Assembly: GCA_963834945.1 (NCBI GenBank)
Contig: CAWIDT010000011.1
Span: forward strand, 186,001 to 250,000
Length of the DNA: 64,000 nucleotides
Reading direction: 5' to 3'
Source: R-RK-3 sp963834945
Lineage (GTDB): Bacteria > Pseudomonadota > Alphaproteobacteria > Rhizobiales > Rhodomicrobiaceae
Under the pieces are notes generated by a model. It saw only the letters and a program-made list of their open reading frames with translations, ran no database searches and was not told the DNA's origin. Position 1 is the first letter of the stretch; each line of letters starts with the position of its first letter. The translations under genes and the position numbers were made by a program. Below are positions 53,758-62,229 of the stretch, piece after piece.

Positions 53758-54183
53758 ATGCGTTATGCGAAGCGCTTTTTTGCAGTGTTTTTGTTTGCCT
53801 ACGGCCTGGCGACGGCGGCCGCGCAGGCATCGATCGTGGTGAGCGTGGATCGCGACGATCAGTTGATGCGCGTCTATGTAGAGGGCAATCTGATCTATGT
53901 GTGGCCGATTTCGACGGGGCGGATGGGGTACCGGACGCCGGCGGGCCGCTATCGTCCGACCACGCTGAGCCGGATGCATTATTCCAGCCGATACGAGAAC
54001 GCCCCGATGCCGTATTCGGTCTTCTTCCGGGGCGGCTATGCCATTCACGGCACTTATGCCGTCGGCCGTCTCGGGGAGCGTGCATCGCATGGCTGCATTC
54101 GCCTGCATACGTCGAATGCGCGCGAACTGTACCAGATGATCCGGGATTACGGGCCGGACGACACCCAGATCATCATTCACTAA
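53758..54183 (+). CDS. Periplasmic L,D-transpeptidase (YkuD domain)
   Basis: 141 residues. Signal peptide MRYAKRFFAVFLFAYGLATAAAQAS. The YkuD domain follows directly: VVSVDRDDQLMRVYVEG, TGRMGYRTPAGRY, and the catalytic block IHGTYAVGRLGERASHGCIRL, with Cys as nucleophile and both His present. It forms 3-3 cross-links in peptidoglycan or attaches proteins to it. It is a minimal single-domain form without LysM. A set of nested hairpins follows its stop. Confidence 0.92.
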   Translation: MRYAKRFFAVFLFAYGLATAAAQASIVVSVDRDDQLMRVYVEGNLIYVWPISTGRMGYRTPAGRYRPTTLSRMHYSSRYENAPMPYSVFFRGGYAIHGTYAVGRLGERASHGCIRLHTSNARELYQMIRDYGPDDTQIIIH

Positions 54184-54184
54184 G

Positions 54185-54269
54185 GCATCGGACCGAAAGG
54201 CGTACTCACTTTCGGATAAATCCGATGCACAAACAAGGAGCTGGAGCGCAGCTCCGCATTCAGCGGAGC
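54185..54269. terminator. Cluster of hairpins between convergent L,D-transpeptidase and YcjF genes
   Basis: GCATCGGA-CCGAAAG (54185-54199) pairs with CTTTCGG (54209-54215) and, after a 5-base bulge, TCCGATGC (54221-54228): a 15-bp bulged stem. Then GGAGCT/AGCTCC (54237-54255) and GCTCCG/CGGAGC (54251-54269) share bases and exclude each other. Likely a bidirectional termination region; no T-runs. Confidence 0.5.
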
Positions 54270-54279
54270 GTCCGGCGCG

Positions 54280-55281
54280 CTAAGGCCGGGGCGGGCGCAG
54301 TTCCGCGAGAAAATCGCGCAATCTGGGCCGCTGCGCCTCGATGAACGGCAGCGGCCGGCAGAGTTCCACGGCGGCGATGCCGATGCGCCCGGTGAACGCG
54401 CCGTTGACCAAGCCCTCGCCGAGCTTGCGCGAAAGCCGCGCCGTCAGCCCATGGCCGATGAGCTGCTGCAGCACATCGTCGCCCAGCGCCACGCCCCCCG
54501 TCAGCGCCAGATGTCCGAGCACCAGCCGTGCCAGCCGCAAGGAGCCAAGAAATCCGGGGCGGCCGCCATAAAGCGTGGCAAGGCGGCGCAGCATCGTGAG
54601 CACCTGAATGGCAACGAAGGTGACGTCCAGAATCGCCGACGGGCTGATCGCGGTCAGCAGCGATACGCGCCGGACGCCAAGGCCGATGATCGCCCTGGCC
54701 CGGCGGTCGAGCGGCACCAGCATTTCGCGTTCCGTGAGGATGAGCACTTCGCGCGGGCTGAGCACGTCGCCACGATGGTCGGCCAGACGCCGGGCGCCCC
54801 ATCGAAGCTCTTCGCGGTCGGCGAACAGCGCGGCAATGCCGGCCGAGACGCCCAGCGCCGCTTTCCGGTCCGGCGCGGCAAGCGCGGCGTCCGCCTTCAG
54901 CCGAAGCACGGCGACACGGCCAAGCCGGAAGAAGCCGACAATCTCCCGCGACACGATCATGAAAGCGGCAAGCGCGGCAACGAGTGCCAGCGCCAGCGCC
55001 AGATAGCCCAGCCAGCCGCCATTGGCGAACAGGCCGGCGACGAAGTTGGTCACCCAGACCGTCAGCGCCAGCGACACCAGCCCGCCCAGCGCCGAGATCA
55101 GGATGCCGGCCCAGCCGATCGCGCGGGCGGGCCGCGCCAGCGGCGTGATCGCAGCGATGTTCGCTGCCTCTTCCGGCGGCACTGCCGGCGCGTCCGCGGC
55201 CGGTTCCGGCGCCGAGGGCCGAAGCCGCTCGTCATCGATGCTGAAGATTTGCGGTCTGCGCTTTTCCTCGTCGCCGTTCAT
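54280..55281 (-). CDS. YcjF-like membrane protein (DUF697)
   Basis: 333 residues. N-terminal soluble Pro/Ala-rich part (about 50 residues), two helices (about 60-110), then a C-terminal domain with further helices: ALGVSAGIAALFADREELRW and the DUF697 core SLLTAISPSAILDVTFVAIQVLTMLRRLATLYGGRPG in register. It overlaps the YcjX stop by 4 bp (ATGA). YcjX-YcjF pairs are linked to envelope stress in E. coli; mechanism unknown. Confidence 0.85.
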   Translation of the reverse strand: MNGDEEKRRPQIFSIDDERLRPSAPEPAADAPAVPPEEAANIAAITPLARPARAIGWAGILISALGGLVSLALTVWVTNFVAGLFANGGWLGYLALALALVAALAAFMIVSREIVGFFRLGRVAVLRLKADAALAAPDRKAALGVSAGIAALFADREELRWGARRLADHRGDVLSPREVLILTEREMLVPLDRRARAIIGLGVRRVSLLTAISPSAILDVTFVAIQVLTMLRRLATLYGGRPGFLGSLRLARLVLGHLALTGGVALGDDVLQQLIGHGLTARLSRKLGEGLVNGAFTGRIGIAAVELCRPLPFIEAQRPRLRDFLAELRPPRP

Positions 55282-56729
55282 TCCAGCTTGTCCCCGATCA
55301 GGAACTCGATAGCGCGATCCAGCCGGATGTGCGGCAGCACCGCCGACGCGCCGAAGCCCACCGCCTGCGGAGCGGGCGGGCGGAAACGGAGAAACTGCAC
55401 TCCGCTGGCCCGAAATTGCCGCAAGCCGGCTTCATCCGCCACGCCCGGCGCCGCCGGAAGGTCGCCCGGAAACAGCGCGATCTCCGTGCCGCCGTCGAAC
55501 TGGCGTCCGTCCAGGCGCTCGCCCGGCAGCGGCGTTCCCGCGATGCAGGCAAGCCTGCCGCCCTGGCCGCTCGCCTCGACTTCGCGCGTCGCGCGCACGG
55601 CCGCAAGCGCGACGGATTGCACCGCCGCGCCGGAGAATACGGCCCGGTCGATGGCGTTCTGCACCACCCGCTGCAGGATAGCCTCCAGCCGGTCGTGGCT
55701 TGTGTGATGAATGTGATCGGCCTTGGTGGCGGCGAACAGGATGCGGTCGATGCGCTTGCCGAGAATCGAGGCGAGCCAGCTATTCGTGCCGGGGCGGAAG
55801 CAATTCAGGATCGCGGCGAGCGCCCGTTCGAGATCGACGACTGCAGCGCTCCCCGCATTCATCGCGCCGAGCACGTCGACGAGCACGATCTGCCGGTCTA
55901 GCCGGGCGAAATGTTCGCGAAAAAACGGTTTCACGACCTGCGCCTTATAGGCCTCGTAGCGCCGTTCCATCATGGCGCGCAACGAACCGCGCGGCGCGCC
56001 GGTGCCGGCGGCCGGATCGAGCGGCATGAAGGTCATGGCGGGCGAACCTTCCAATTCGCCGGGCATCAGAATGCGGCCGGGCGTGACGGTGGAAAGCAGG
56101 TTGCGGTCCGTCCTGCACCGGCGAAGATAGGCGGCGAACAGCTCGGCGCCGCGAATGGCGGTCTGCTCGTCCCCAGCCGCTTTCGGATCGAGGCCCGCCA
56201 GGAAGGCATGCCAGTCGCGGGCAAAGGCGAGCCGCTCAGGCGTGCGGCTGAGCGCCAGCGCCTCCGCCGACCATTCGTCGAAACTCAGTTTCAGCAATGG
56301 CAGGTCCAAAAGCCATTCGCCGGGATAGTCGACAATATCGAGATGCAAGGTTGAGGTGCCGAACTGCCGCCAGACGAGGCCGGTGGGCTCATAGTCGAGG
56401 CTCAGGCGCAATTGGCTGACGCGGCGGGTGCTTTCCGGCCAATCGGGCGGGGATCCCGTGAGGCTGGCGAGGTGATCCTCGTAGGCGAAGCGTGGCACGC
56501 CATCATCGGGCTGCGGTTCCAGATAGGCGCGGATCAGCCGCCCTTGCGATGCGGCGCCGAAGAAGGGCAGCCGGCCGCCCTGCAGCAGATTATGAACCAG
56601 CGCGGTGATGAATACCGTCTTGCCGGCGCGTGCGAGGCCGGTAACGCCCAGCCGCAGCGACGGCGTCAGCCAGTCGCCCGCGAAACCGCTTGCCGATCGC
56701 GCCAACCCCGCCAGATCGTCGAAGATCAC
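55278..56729 (-). CDS. YcjX-like P-loop GTPase (DUF463)
   Basis: 483 residues from GTG 56729 (MIFDDLAGLARSASG). P-loop GLARAGKTVFITAL, switch II-like DIVDYPGEWLLDLPLL, and a guanine-type motif ATKADHIHH. This is the family of YcjX, whose members bind and hydrolyse GTP at the membrane with YcjF. It is coupled by overlap to ycjF and lies 45 bp downstream of the DPRY-repeat secreted protein. Confidence 0.88.
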   Translation of the reverse strand: MIFDDLAGLARSASGFAGDWLTPSLRLGVTGLARAGKTVFITALVHNLLQGGRLPFFGAASQGRLIRAYLEPQPDDGVPRFAYEDHLASLTGSPPDWPESTRRVSQLRLSLDYEPTGLVWRQFGTSTLHLDIVDYPGEWLLDLPLLKLSFDEWSAEALALSRTPERLAFARDWHAFLAGLDPKAAGDEQTAIRGAELFAAYLRRCRTDRNLLSTVTPGRILMPGELEGSPAMTFMPLDPAAGTGAPRGSLRAMMERRYEAYKAQVVKPFFREHFARLDRQIVLVDVLGAMNAGSAAVVDLERALAAILNCFRPGTNSWLASILGKRIDRILFAATKADHIHHTSHDRLEAILQRVVQNAIDRAVFSGAAVQSVALAAVRATREVEASGQGGRLACIAGTPLPGERLDGRQFDGGTEIALFPGDLPAAPGVADEAGLRQFRASGVQFLRFRPPAPQAVGFGASAVLPHIRLDRAIEFLIGDKLE

Positions 56730-56774
56730 AGGAGTGCTTGGGCGGCGGCGATCCCGCCGGTCACGCCTGCGCCG

Positions 56775-57635
56775 TCAGTTGCCCCAGCGCCAGAACGGCC
56801 GGTATGGGATATAGGCGGGCTCGTCGTCTTCATTCTCGTCCGCAAGAGCATCGGCGTCCGGATCGTCAGGGTTGGGGCGGCGGGCGTAATAGCGGTCGCG
56901 GCCGGGAAAGCGGGCGTAAGGCGACTGCCTGTCGGCATAATCGCGTTCGCCATACCGGGAGTAGCCACGCGGGTCGGTGCCCCGATCGCCGTAGCGGGGG
57001 TCATAGCGCGGATCGTCATAGCGGGGATCGTAGCGCGGGTCCGTCGCGCCGCCGCTGTCGCCATAACGGGGATCGGCGCTGCGCGGGTCGGCGGAGGCTG
57101 GATCGTCGCGGTTGACCGCGCCGTCCTGCGGCGGATTGTAATGGTACGAATTTCCGCTGCCGGCATCCGGCTGCGCCTGATCGGTGCGCGACGCGTAGGT
57201 GCCGCCGCCCTGTTCGTTGAATTTGAGTGTGCTGGCCGTGTTGTCGTCGGAATAGCCGGTGATCTTGCAGCCATTGCCGGAATAGATCGGCGCCTGCCCT
57301 TGCAGCAGGATTTCGCCCTTGGACTTGTCGAAGGAGCCTTCGACAAAATAGTCGACCGGATCGCAACCGGCGCGAAACAGCTTGGCATAGCCGGCAAGAC
57401 GCCCATCGGCCTTTTCCTCGCCGTCGAACAGCACCGTTCCACGCTTCACGCCGGCGCCGTCGAGCGCGCCGCGCGGCTCGGCATAGACCAGCTTGCGCTT
57501 CTTGCCGTTCTCCTCAAGTACCAGCGTGGACCCGTTATGATCCCAGCTGCTGGTATTGGCATGAGCGGGGAAGGACAGGAAGGCGCATGTCGCGCCAACG
57601 GCGGAATAAGCGAAAAGCTTTCCCAAGCTGCGCAT
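56775..57635 (-). CDS. Secreted protein with DPRY-type repeat tail, unknown function
   Basis: Start ATG 57635 (MRSLGKLFAYSAVG) with AAGGAG 7 bases upstream; 286 residues. The signal peptide ends near FPAHA. A globular part of about 125 residues follows, with WDHNGSTLVLEENGKKRKLVY, GTVLFDGEEKADG, two cysteines (RAGCDPVDY, GNGCKITGY) that could pair, and FVEGSFDKSKGEILLQGQAP. The last 140 residues are low complexity: repeated (D)PRY units and many Asp/Arg/Tyr, ending EDDEPAYIPYRPFWRWGN. It is first in a likely operon with ycjX and ycjF. I do not recognise the family. Confidence 0.6.
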   Translation of the reverse strand: MRSLGKLFAYSAVGATCAFLSFPAHANTSSWDHNGSTLVLEENGKKRKLVYAEPRGALDGAGVKRGTVLFDGEEKADGRLAGYAKLFRAGCDPVDYFVEGSFDKSKGEILLQGQAPIYSGNGCKITGYSDDNTASTLKFNEQGGGTYASRTDQAQPDAGSGNSYHYNPPQDGAVNRDDPASADPRSADPRYGDSGGATDPRYDPRYDDPRYDPRYGDRGTDPRGYSRYGERDYADRQSPYARFPGRDRYYARRPNPDDPDADALADENEDDEPAYIPYRPFWRWGN

Positions 57636-57701
57636 GTCAGATCTCCTTTTCACCCTCGGCACCGATATCTTAATACAGGTGAATGAAGGGTGTACGCCTG
57701 A

Positions 57702-58547
57702 TCAGCTCTCTTTACGTCGCACCATGAAGGCGAGCCGCTCGAAAAGATGTACATCCTGCTCGTTTTTCAATAGCGCGCCGTGCAGCGGCGGTATGGCCTT
57801 TTTCGGGTCGCGCTCGCGCAGTGTGTCAGCGTCGATATCTTCGTTCAACAGAAGTTTCAGCCAGTCCAGCAGTTCCGAGGTCGACGGCTTTTTCTTCAGG
57901 CCGGGCACGTCGCGCAGATTGTAGAAGATGGTCAGCGCTTCTTTCAGCAGTCTTTGCTTCAGGCCGGGGAAATGCACATCGACGATTTGCGCCATGGTGT
58001 CGGGGTCGGGGAATTTGATGTAATGGAAAAAGCAGCGGCGCAGAAAGGCGTCGGGCAGCTCCTTCTCATTGTTCGAGGTGATCATCACGATGGGCCGCCG
58101 CGCGGCGCGGATGGTTTCGCCCGTCTCGTAGACGTAGAACTCCATCCGGTCGAGTTCCTGCAGCAGGTCGTTGGGGAATTCGATGTCGGCCTTGTCCACC
58201 TCGTCGATCAGCAGCACCGGGCGCTGTTCGGAAACGAAGGCCTCCCACAGCTTGCCGCGCCTGATGTAATTGCGGATGTCCTTGACCCGTTCGTCGCCGA
58301 ACTGACTGTCGCGCAGCCGGCTGACCGCGTCATAATCGTACAGCCCCTGCTGGGCCTTGGTGGTGGATTTGATGTGCCATTCGATCAGCGGCGCGCCGAT
58401 GGCCGCCGCGACCTCATGGGCCAGCACCGTCTTGCCCGTGCCGGGTTCGCCCTTGATCAGCAGCGGACGCTCCAGCGCGATGGCCGCGTTGACGGCGACG
58501 CGCAGATCTTCGGTCGCGACATAGGTGCTGGTGCCTTCGAAACGCAT
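57702..58547 (-). CDS. MoxR-family AAA+ ATPase (CoxD-like)
   Basis: 281 residues from ATG 58547 (MRFEGTSTYVATED). Walker A GEPGTGKTVLAHEVA, Walker B VLLIDEVDKAD, sensor 1 IVMITSNNEKELP, arginine finger AFLRRCFFHYIKFPD. MoxR ATPases act with a VWA-domain partner to insert metals or mature enzymes. That partner is normally next door and is missing here; the next minus-strand gene is the DPRY protein. Confidence 0.9.
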   Translation of the reverse strand: MRFEGTSTYVATEDLRVAVNAAIALERPLLIKGEPGTGKTVLAHEVAAAIGAPLIEWHIKSTTKAQQGLYDYDAVSRLRDSQFGDERVKDIRNYIRRGKLWEAFVSEQRPVLLIDEVDKADIEFPNDLLQELDRMEFYVYETGETIRAARRPIVMITSNNEKELPDAFLRRCFFHYIKFPDPDTMAQIVDVHFPGLKQRLLKEALTIFYNLRDVPGLKKKPSTSELLDWLKLLLNEDIDADTLRERDPKKAIPPLHGALLKNEQDVHLFERLAFMVRRKES

Positions 58548-58741
58548 TGGTCGTCCTGATGTGCTGCCGCCGGGCAAACTGAGTGGCCGGGCACGGCGCT
58601 CGCAAGTGCCATGAGGGGCGCATAGTTCGCCTACCGGCTATCACCGAAGCGTGCCGGACGAGTTTATGCAATTTCTTTTTCAAGGTAAGCGTTTCAAATT
58701 TACGTTTCGTAAGCATTGATCGGGCAGCCTGAGGCGAAGCT

Positions 58742-58756
58742 TTAATTTCGGCTTAA
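58742..58756 (+). promoter_or_regulatory. CtrA-type box (TTAA-N7-TTAA)
   Basis: TTAA at 58742-58745 and TTAA at 58753-58756 with exactly seven bases between, ending 15 bp before the start of the hook-like gene. This is the CtrA recognition layout (consensus ends TTAAC; here TTAAG). CtrA controls flagellar genes in alphaproteobacteria. Being close to the start codon, it would overlap the transcript start or repress. Confidence 0.5.
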
Positions 58757-58771
58757 GTCAGGAGGCGTAAA

Positions 58772-59860
58772 GTGGGGTTGCTCAACGCATTGACGTCGGC
58801 GCCGGGTCTGCGCCAGTTCGCGCCGGCCGTATCTTTCGAGATGCCCGATGATTACCGGACCTATGAGCCCGAGTTGGAGTCCTGGGGCGAGCCCGCCCCG
58901 GCGCTAACCGAAGCCGGCGAAGCTCCGAGCGCCAATTTCCTGGTCTGCCGGCAGAACGGCATAACCCCGCGTGGCGAACCCGTGTTCGGCGAGGCCTACG
59001 CCTCGGGCGATGACAATCTCGCCCTCAGCGAAGACGGCTATCTCATCAATGGCGACGGCCTCTTTCTGCTGGGCATGCCGCTCGATGAGGAAGGCCGCGC
59101 CGCGGGCCGTGAGCCGGAGGTGGTCAGGCTCGACACCAGCGGCCTGGACACGATGCCGACCGCCCGCATCCATTACCGCGCCAACCTCCCTTCTTTTCCG
59201 ATGACGGCCAACGCCGATTTCGATGTCACGGGCAGCGAACTGCTGGACAAAACCTTGTTCGCCCGCGATCCGTCCGTGCAAGGCTCCGGCATCGTGCTGG
59301 GCGACGAGCGGATGAAATTCCTCGACCGGTCGCTGGCGGGTGGCTCGGCGCGGATCGTCTCGCCCGACGGGCAGGTGGTGCAGCTGGTGTTGCGCTGGGC
59401 CAAGGCCACCTCGCTGCGCAGCGCCGGCCGCGACAGCTGGAACCTGTTCTACCGGGTGCGCCGCGACCCGCGCGCCGGTGAAGTCGCCTGGAAGAATATC
59501 GGGCATCCCTTCATCTTCGGGGCGGATGGGCGGCTGGAGGAAGCCTCGCTTGCAATCCCCGTCATCGACATGATTGCCGACGGGGTGCGGCTCGGCAATG
59601 TCTCGATGATTTTCGGCGCGGCCGGTATCACCCAGTTCGCCGACCGGGCCGGCCTCGTCAAGGTGCTCAAGGCGGAAGCCGACGGCTATCTCGGCGGTGC
59701 CTTCTCCGGCATCTCGCTTTCGGCGCGCGGCAGGCTGTTCGCTCATTACACCAACGCGACGATGCGGCCGCTCGCCGACATCCACTTTCCCGGCGAGGCG
59801 TGCTGGTTCGAGCCGGGCGAGGAAAGCTGGAGCCCAAGCGTAGATCGCCGCGTAGCCTAA
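58772..59860 (+). CDS. Orphan flagellar hook (FlgE)-like protein
   Basis: 362 residues from GTG 58772 with AGGAGG 6 bases upstream. The centre looks like the FlgE/FlgF/FlgG shaft: NLALSEDGYLINGDGLFLLGMPLDEEG, a RIHYRANLPS segment, SARIVSPDGQVVQLVLRWAK, WNLFYRV and a D2-like repeat ITQFADRAG followed by DGYLGGAFSGISLSARGRLFAHYTNATMRPL. But the N-terminal rod helix (usually S-x-L-x-A-x-QRLD-like) and the C-terminal NLN/VI coiled coil are absent, so it should not assemble as a normal hook. No other flagellar gene is nearby. It could be a hook-cap, regulator or length-control relative, or a decayed hook gene. Confidence 0.65.
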   Translation: MGLLNALTSAPGLRQFAPAVSFEMPDDYRTYEPELESWGEPAPALTEAGEAPSANFLVCRQNGITPRGEPVFGEAYASGDDNLALSEDGYLINGDGLFLLGMPLDEEGRAAGREPEVVRLDTSGLDTMPTARIHYRANLPSFPMTANADFDVTGSELLDKTLFARDPSVQGSGIVLGDERMKFLDRSLAGGSARIVSPDGQVVQLVLRWAKATSLRSAGRDSWNLFYRVRRDPRAGEVAWKNIGHPFIFGADGRLEEASLAIPVIDMIADGVRLGNVSMIFGAAGITQFADRAGLVKVLKAEADGYLGGAFSGISLSARGRLFAHYTNATMRPLADIHFPGEACWFEPGEESWSPSVDRRVA

Positions 59861-59949
59861 CGCTGTTAAACGCCTAGTCTTTTCAGAAAATTGCGATTGC
59901 ATCATAGACTTCATCGCAGCCCGGCGGCTGTAGGGTGCGATTGTTGATC

Positions 59950-59977
59950 TTGACTTAAAGGCGATTAAGGCTAAATA
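59950..59977 (+). promoter_or_regulatory. Probable promoter of dksA
   Basis: TTGACT (59950-59955), 16-bp spacer, TAAATA (59972-59977), about 100 bp before the dksA start. Match by eye to a sigma-70-type promoter. Confidence 0.5.
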
Positions 59978-60078
59978 CGTGCCGCACATATGTGGCCTTG
60001 GGCAGCCGGACATATGAGAGCTTTGGGCGCGGCAAGGGCACTGAGAGGCGGCAGCGCATTATCAGCAAGAGGTATTCC

Positions 60079-60496
60079 ATGGGCGTGTCTGATCTGCCGG
60101 ACGATTATCGGCCGTCGGACGACGAACCTTTCATGAGCGAGCGTCAGCTCAGCTATTTCCGCAAAAAGCTGCTCGATTGGAAGAATGAGATTCTGCAGGT
60201 CCAGCCGCGAAACTCTCGACAATCTGCAGGACTCCGGCCAGCATCCCGACATTACCGACCGCGCCAGCTCGGAAACCGAACGGGCGCTGGAATTACGCGC
60301 CCGCGACCGCCAGCGCAAGCTTATCTCCAAGATCGACGAAGCCCTGGCGCGGATCGATGACGGCAGCTACGGCTATTGCATCGATACGGGCGAACCGATC
60401 AGCCTCAAACGGCTGGAGGCCCGCCCGGTGGTGGAGCGGAGCCTGGAAGCGCAGGAGCGGCACGAGCGCCGGGAGCGCATCTACAGGGACGAATGA
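60079..60496 (+). CDS. dksA: RNA polymerase-binding regulator DksA, cysteine-poor type (one insertion)
   Basis: Secondary-channel regulator of rRNA and stringent-response promoters. Start ATG 60079 (MGVSDLPDDYRPS) with AGAGG upstream. A coiled coil with SRETLDNLQDSG-HPDITDRASSETERALELRARDR follows once one base near 60201 is removed; 138 residues. In the zinc-finger region only one of the four cysteines remains (GYCIDTGEPIS; VVERSLEAQERHE), the cysteine-poor form common in alphaproteobacteria. The acidic tip Asp residues needed for activity are kept. Confidence 0.9.
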
Positions 60497-60570
60497 TTGA
60501 CTGAATGGGCTTGGGCGTGATCGGCAAAGCATGCCGCGAGCGCCCGGCCCCAACAAAAAGGTGCAGCGAA

Positions 60571-61579
60571 ATGGCTGTGTTGATCACGGGCGGGGCGGGA
60601 TATATCGGCAGTCACATGGCGCTGGAACTCGCCGACAATCGGCGAGACCGTCGTGGTGCTCGACAACCTCTCGACGGGCGCGCGCCGGCTGGTGCCGCAG
60701 GGCGTCGAGTTCATCGAAGGCGATATCGGCGACGAGGAGCTGCTGGCCCGCATTCTGGGCGGCGGCGAGATCTCGGCCATTCTGCATTTCGCCGGCTCGA
60801 TCGTGGTGCCGGAGTCGGTGGCCGATCCGCTCGGCTATTATCTGAACAACACGGCGAAATCCCGCACGCTGCTCGCGGCGGCGGTCGCCCATGACGTCAA
60901 GCATTTCATTTTCTCCTCGACGGCGGCGGTCTACGGCGTGCCCGGAAGCAGCCCTATCGCGGAAGACGCGCCGTTGCAGCCGATCTCGCCCTATGGCGCG
61001 TCGAAACTGATGACGGAGCGCATGCTGGCCGATACGGCGGCGGCGTTTCCGCTGCGCTATTGCGCTTTGCGTTATTTCAACGTCGCGGGCGCCGACGCCG
61101 CAAGCCGCTCCGGTCAGGCGTCGCCGAAAGCCACGCATCTGATCAAGGTCGCGAGCGAAGTGGTGACCGGCAAGCGGTCGCATCTGGACGTCTATGGCAA
61201 CGATTACCCGACAGCGGACGGCACCTGCGTGAGGGACTATATCCATGTAACGGATCTGGTGCGCGCGCATTGGCACGCGCTCCAGCATCTGCGCGGCGGT
61301 GGTGGCAATCTCGTGCTGAATTGCGGCTACGGACGCGGCTACTCGATCCTGGACGTGATCGAAACCATCAAACGGGTCTCTGGCGTGGATTTCGAGGTGA
61401 GGATGGGACCGCGCCGTCCGGGCGATCCCGCGGAGCTTATCGCCGCGACGCAGCTGATTCGCGACACTCTGCCATGGCGTCCGCAATTCGACGACATCGA
61501 GCTGATCGTCGAGCACGCGCTGAATTGGGAACGCAAGCTGGCCGCCCATAACCGAGCACAGCTGACCGCAGCCGAGTAA
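60571..61579 (+). CDS. galE: UDP-glucose 4-epimerase GalE (one insertion)
   Basis: Interconverts UDP-glucose and UDP-galactose for envelope sugars. NAD motif ITGGAGYIGSHMA; after removing one base near 60640 the frame runs LADNGETVVVLDNLSTG. Catalytic SSTAAVYG, and Tyr/Lys in SPYGASKLM. C-terminal landmarks: RYFNVAGAD, GTCVRDYIHVTDL, RRPGDPAEL. 335 residues, standard length. It follows dksA after 74 bp; a hairpin lies beyond its stop. Confidence 0.94.
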
Positions 61580-61635
61580 CGCTATGGCCGACCCGCGCCG
61601 GCCTTGTCCCGGGCGGTGTGAGATCCAGCCGAAAT

Positions 61636-61670
61636 CCCGAGATCGCGCGCTATTGATTCGCGATCGCGGG
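61636..61670 (+). terminator. Hairpin after galE, probable terminator
   Basis: CCCGAGATCGCG (61636-61647) pairs with CGCGATCGCGGG (61659-61670), 11 of 12 positions, 11-base loop. A short T-stretch (CCTTTTCC) follows 8 bases later. It also faces the convergent secreted-protein gene. Confidence 0.5.
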
Positions 61671-61727
61671 ACTTGAGCCTTTTCCGCTGCGATCGAATCG
61701 GAGCGGTGCTCTCACTCTTCGGGAAAG

Positions 61728-62144
61728 TTACTTCTTTTCGGGGCTCGCGGTGTCCGCATCGGTGCCGGCATTCGCTGGCGGCTCGGGCACGGTGGCGTTC
61801 TTTTCCGCATCGGGACTGGCGGCATCGCTGGCCGCGTCGCCTGCCGCGCCCGTGCCGGTCCCTTCGGCAGGCTCATCGAGGAACATCAAACCTTCCTCGA
61901 TGGAAACCACTTCATTGCCATCGAACTCATATTCCTCGCCATCCGGCGTCTTCATCGTGCAGCCGGCCTTGCATATGCCGTCGATCACCTGCGATGGCTT
62001 GATCAGCAGGTCTTGCGTGCTGCCGCCTTCGGTAAGCGCGATCTTATGTTCGGCTGTGTCGCGGTTGGTGAGTTGCAGAGCTTCAGCCTGTGATGCGGCC
62101 GCAAGTGCTGCCAAAATCGTTAGGAGATAGACGCTTCGCGCCAT
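61728..62144 (-). CDS. Small secreted protein with acidic Ala-rich tail, unknown function
   Basis: 138 residues. Signal peptide MARSVYLLTILAALAAASQAEA. The mature N-terminal half LQLTNRDTAEHKIALTEGG, then GICKAGCTMKTPDGEEYEFDG, has two cysteines four apart that may pair or hold metal. The C-terminal third is low complexity (Ala, Asp, Glu, Pro), ending DTASPEKK. Short periplasmic proteins with this LTNRD/GCT layout recur in alphaproteobacteria without an assigned role. It has 85 bp to the microprotein gene upstream on the same strand. Confidence 0.65.
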   Translation of the reverse strand: MARSVYLLTILAALAAASQAEALQLTNRDTAEHKIALTEGGSTQDLLIKPSQVIDGICKAGCTMKTPDGEEYEFDGNEVVSIEEGLMFLDEPAEGTGTGAAGDAASDAASPDAEKNATVPEPPANAGTDADTASPEKK

Positions 62145-62229
62145 GTATCGCTCGCTGAACTCGGACGGGGGAAAGAAAAAGAGAAAGGGAAGAATTCCTT
62201 CTTCCCTTTTGACTGGTACAGAGACAACC

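Noticed and set aside
59951..59966. Second CtrA box upstream of dksA (TTAA...TTAA)
   Set aside because: The two TTAA half-sites are six, not seven, bases apart; the stretch fits better as part of a sigma-70-type promoter.
60079..61579. Programmed frameshifting in dksA and galE
   Set aside because: No slippery heptamer or downstream pseudoknot at the breaks; the same insertion pattern occurs throughout the contig.
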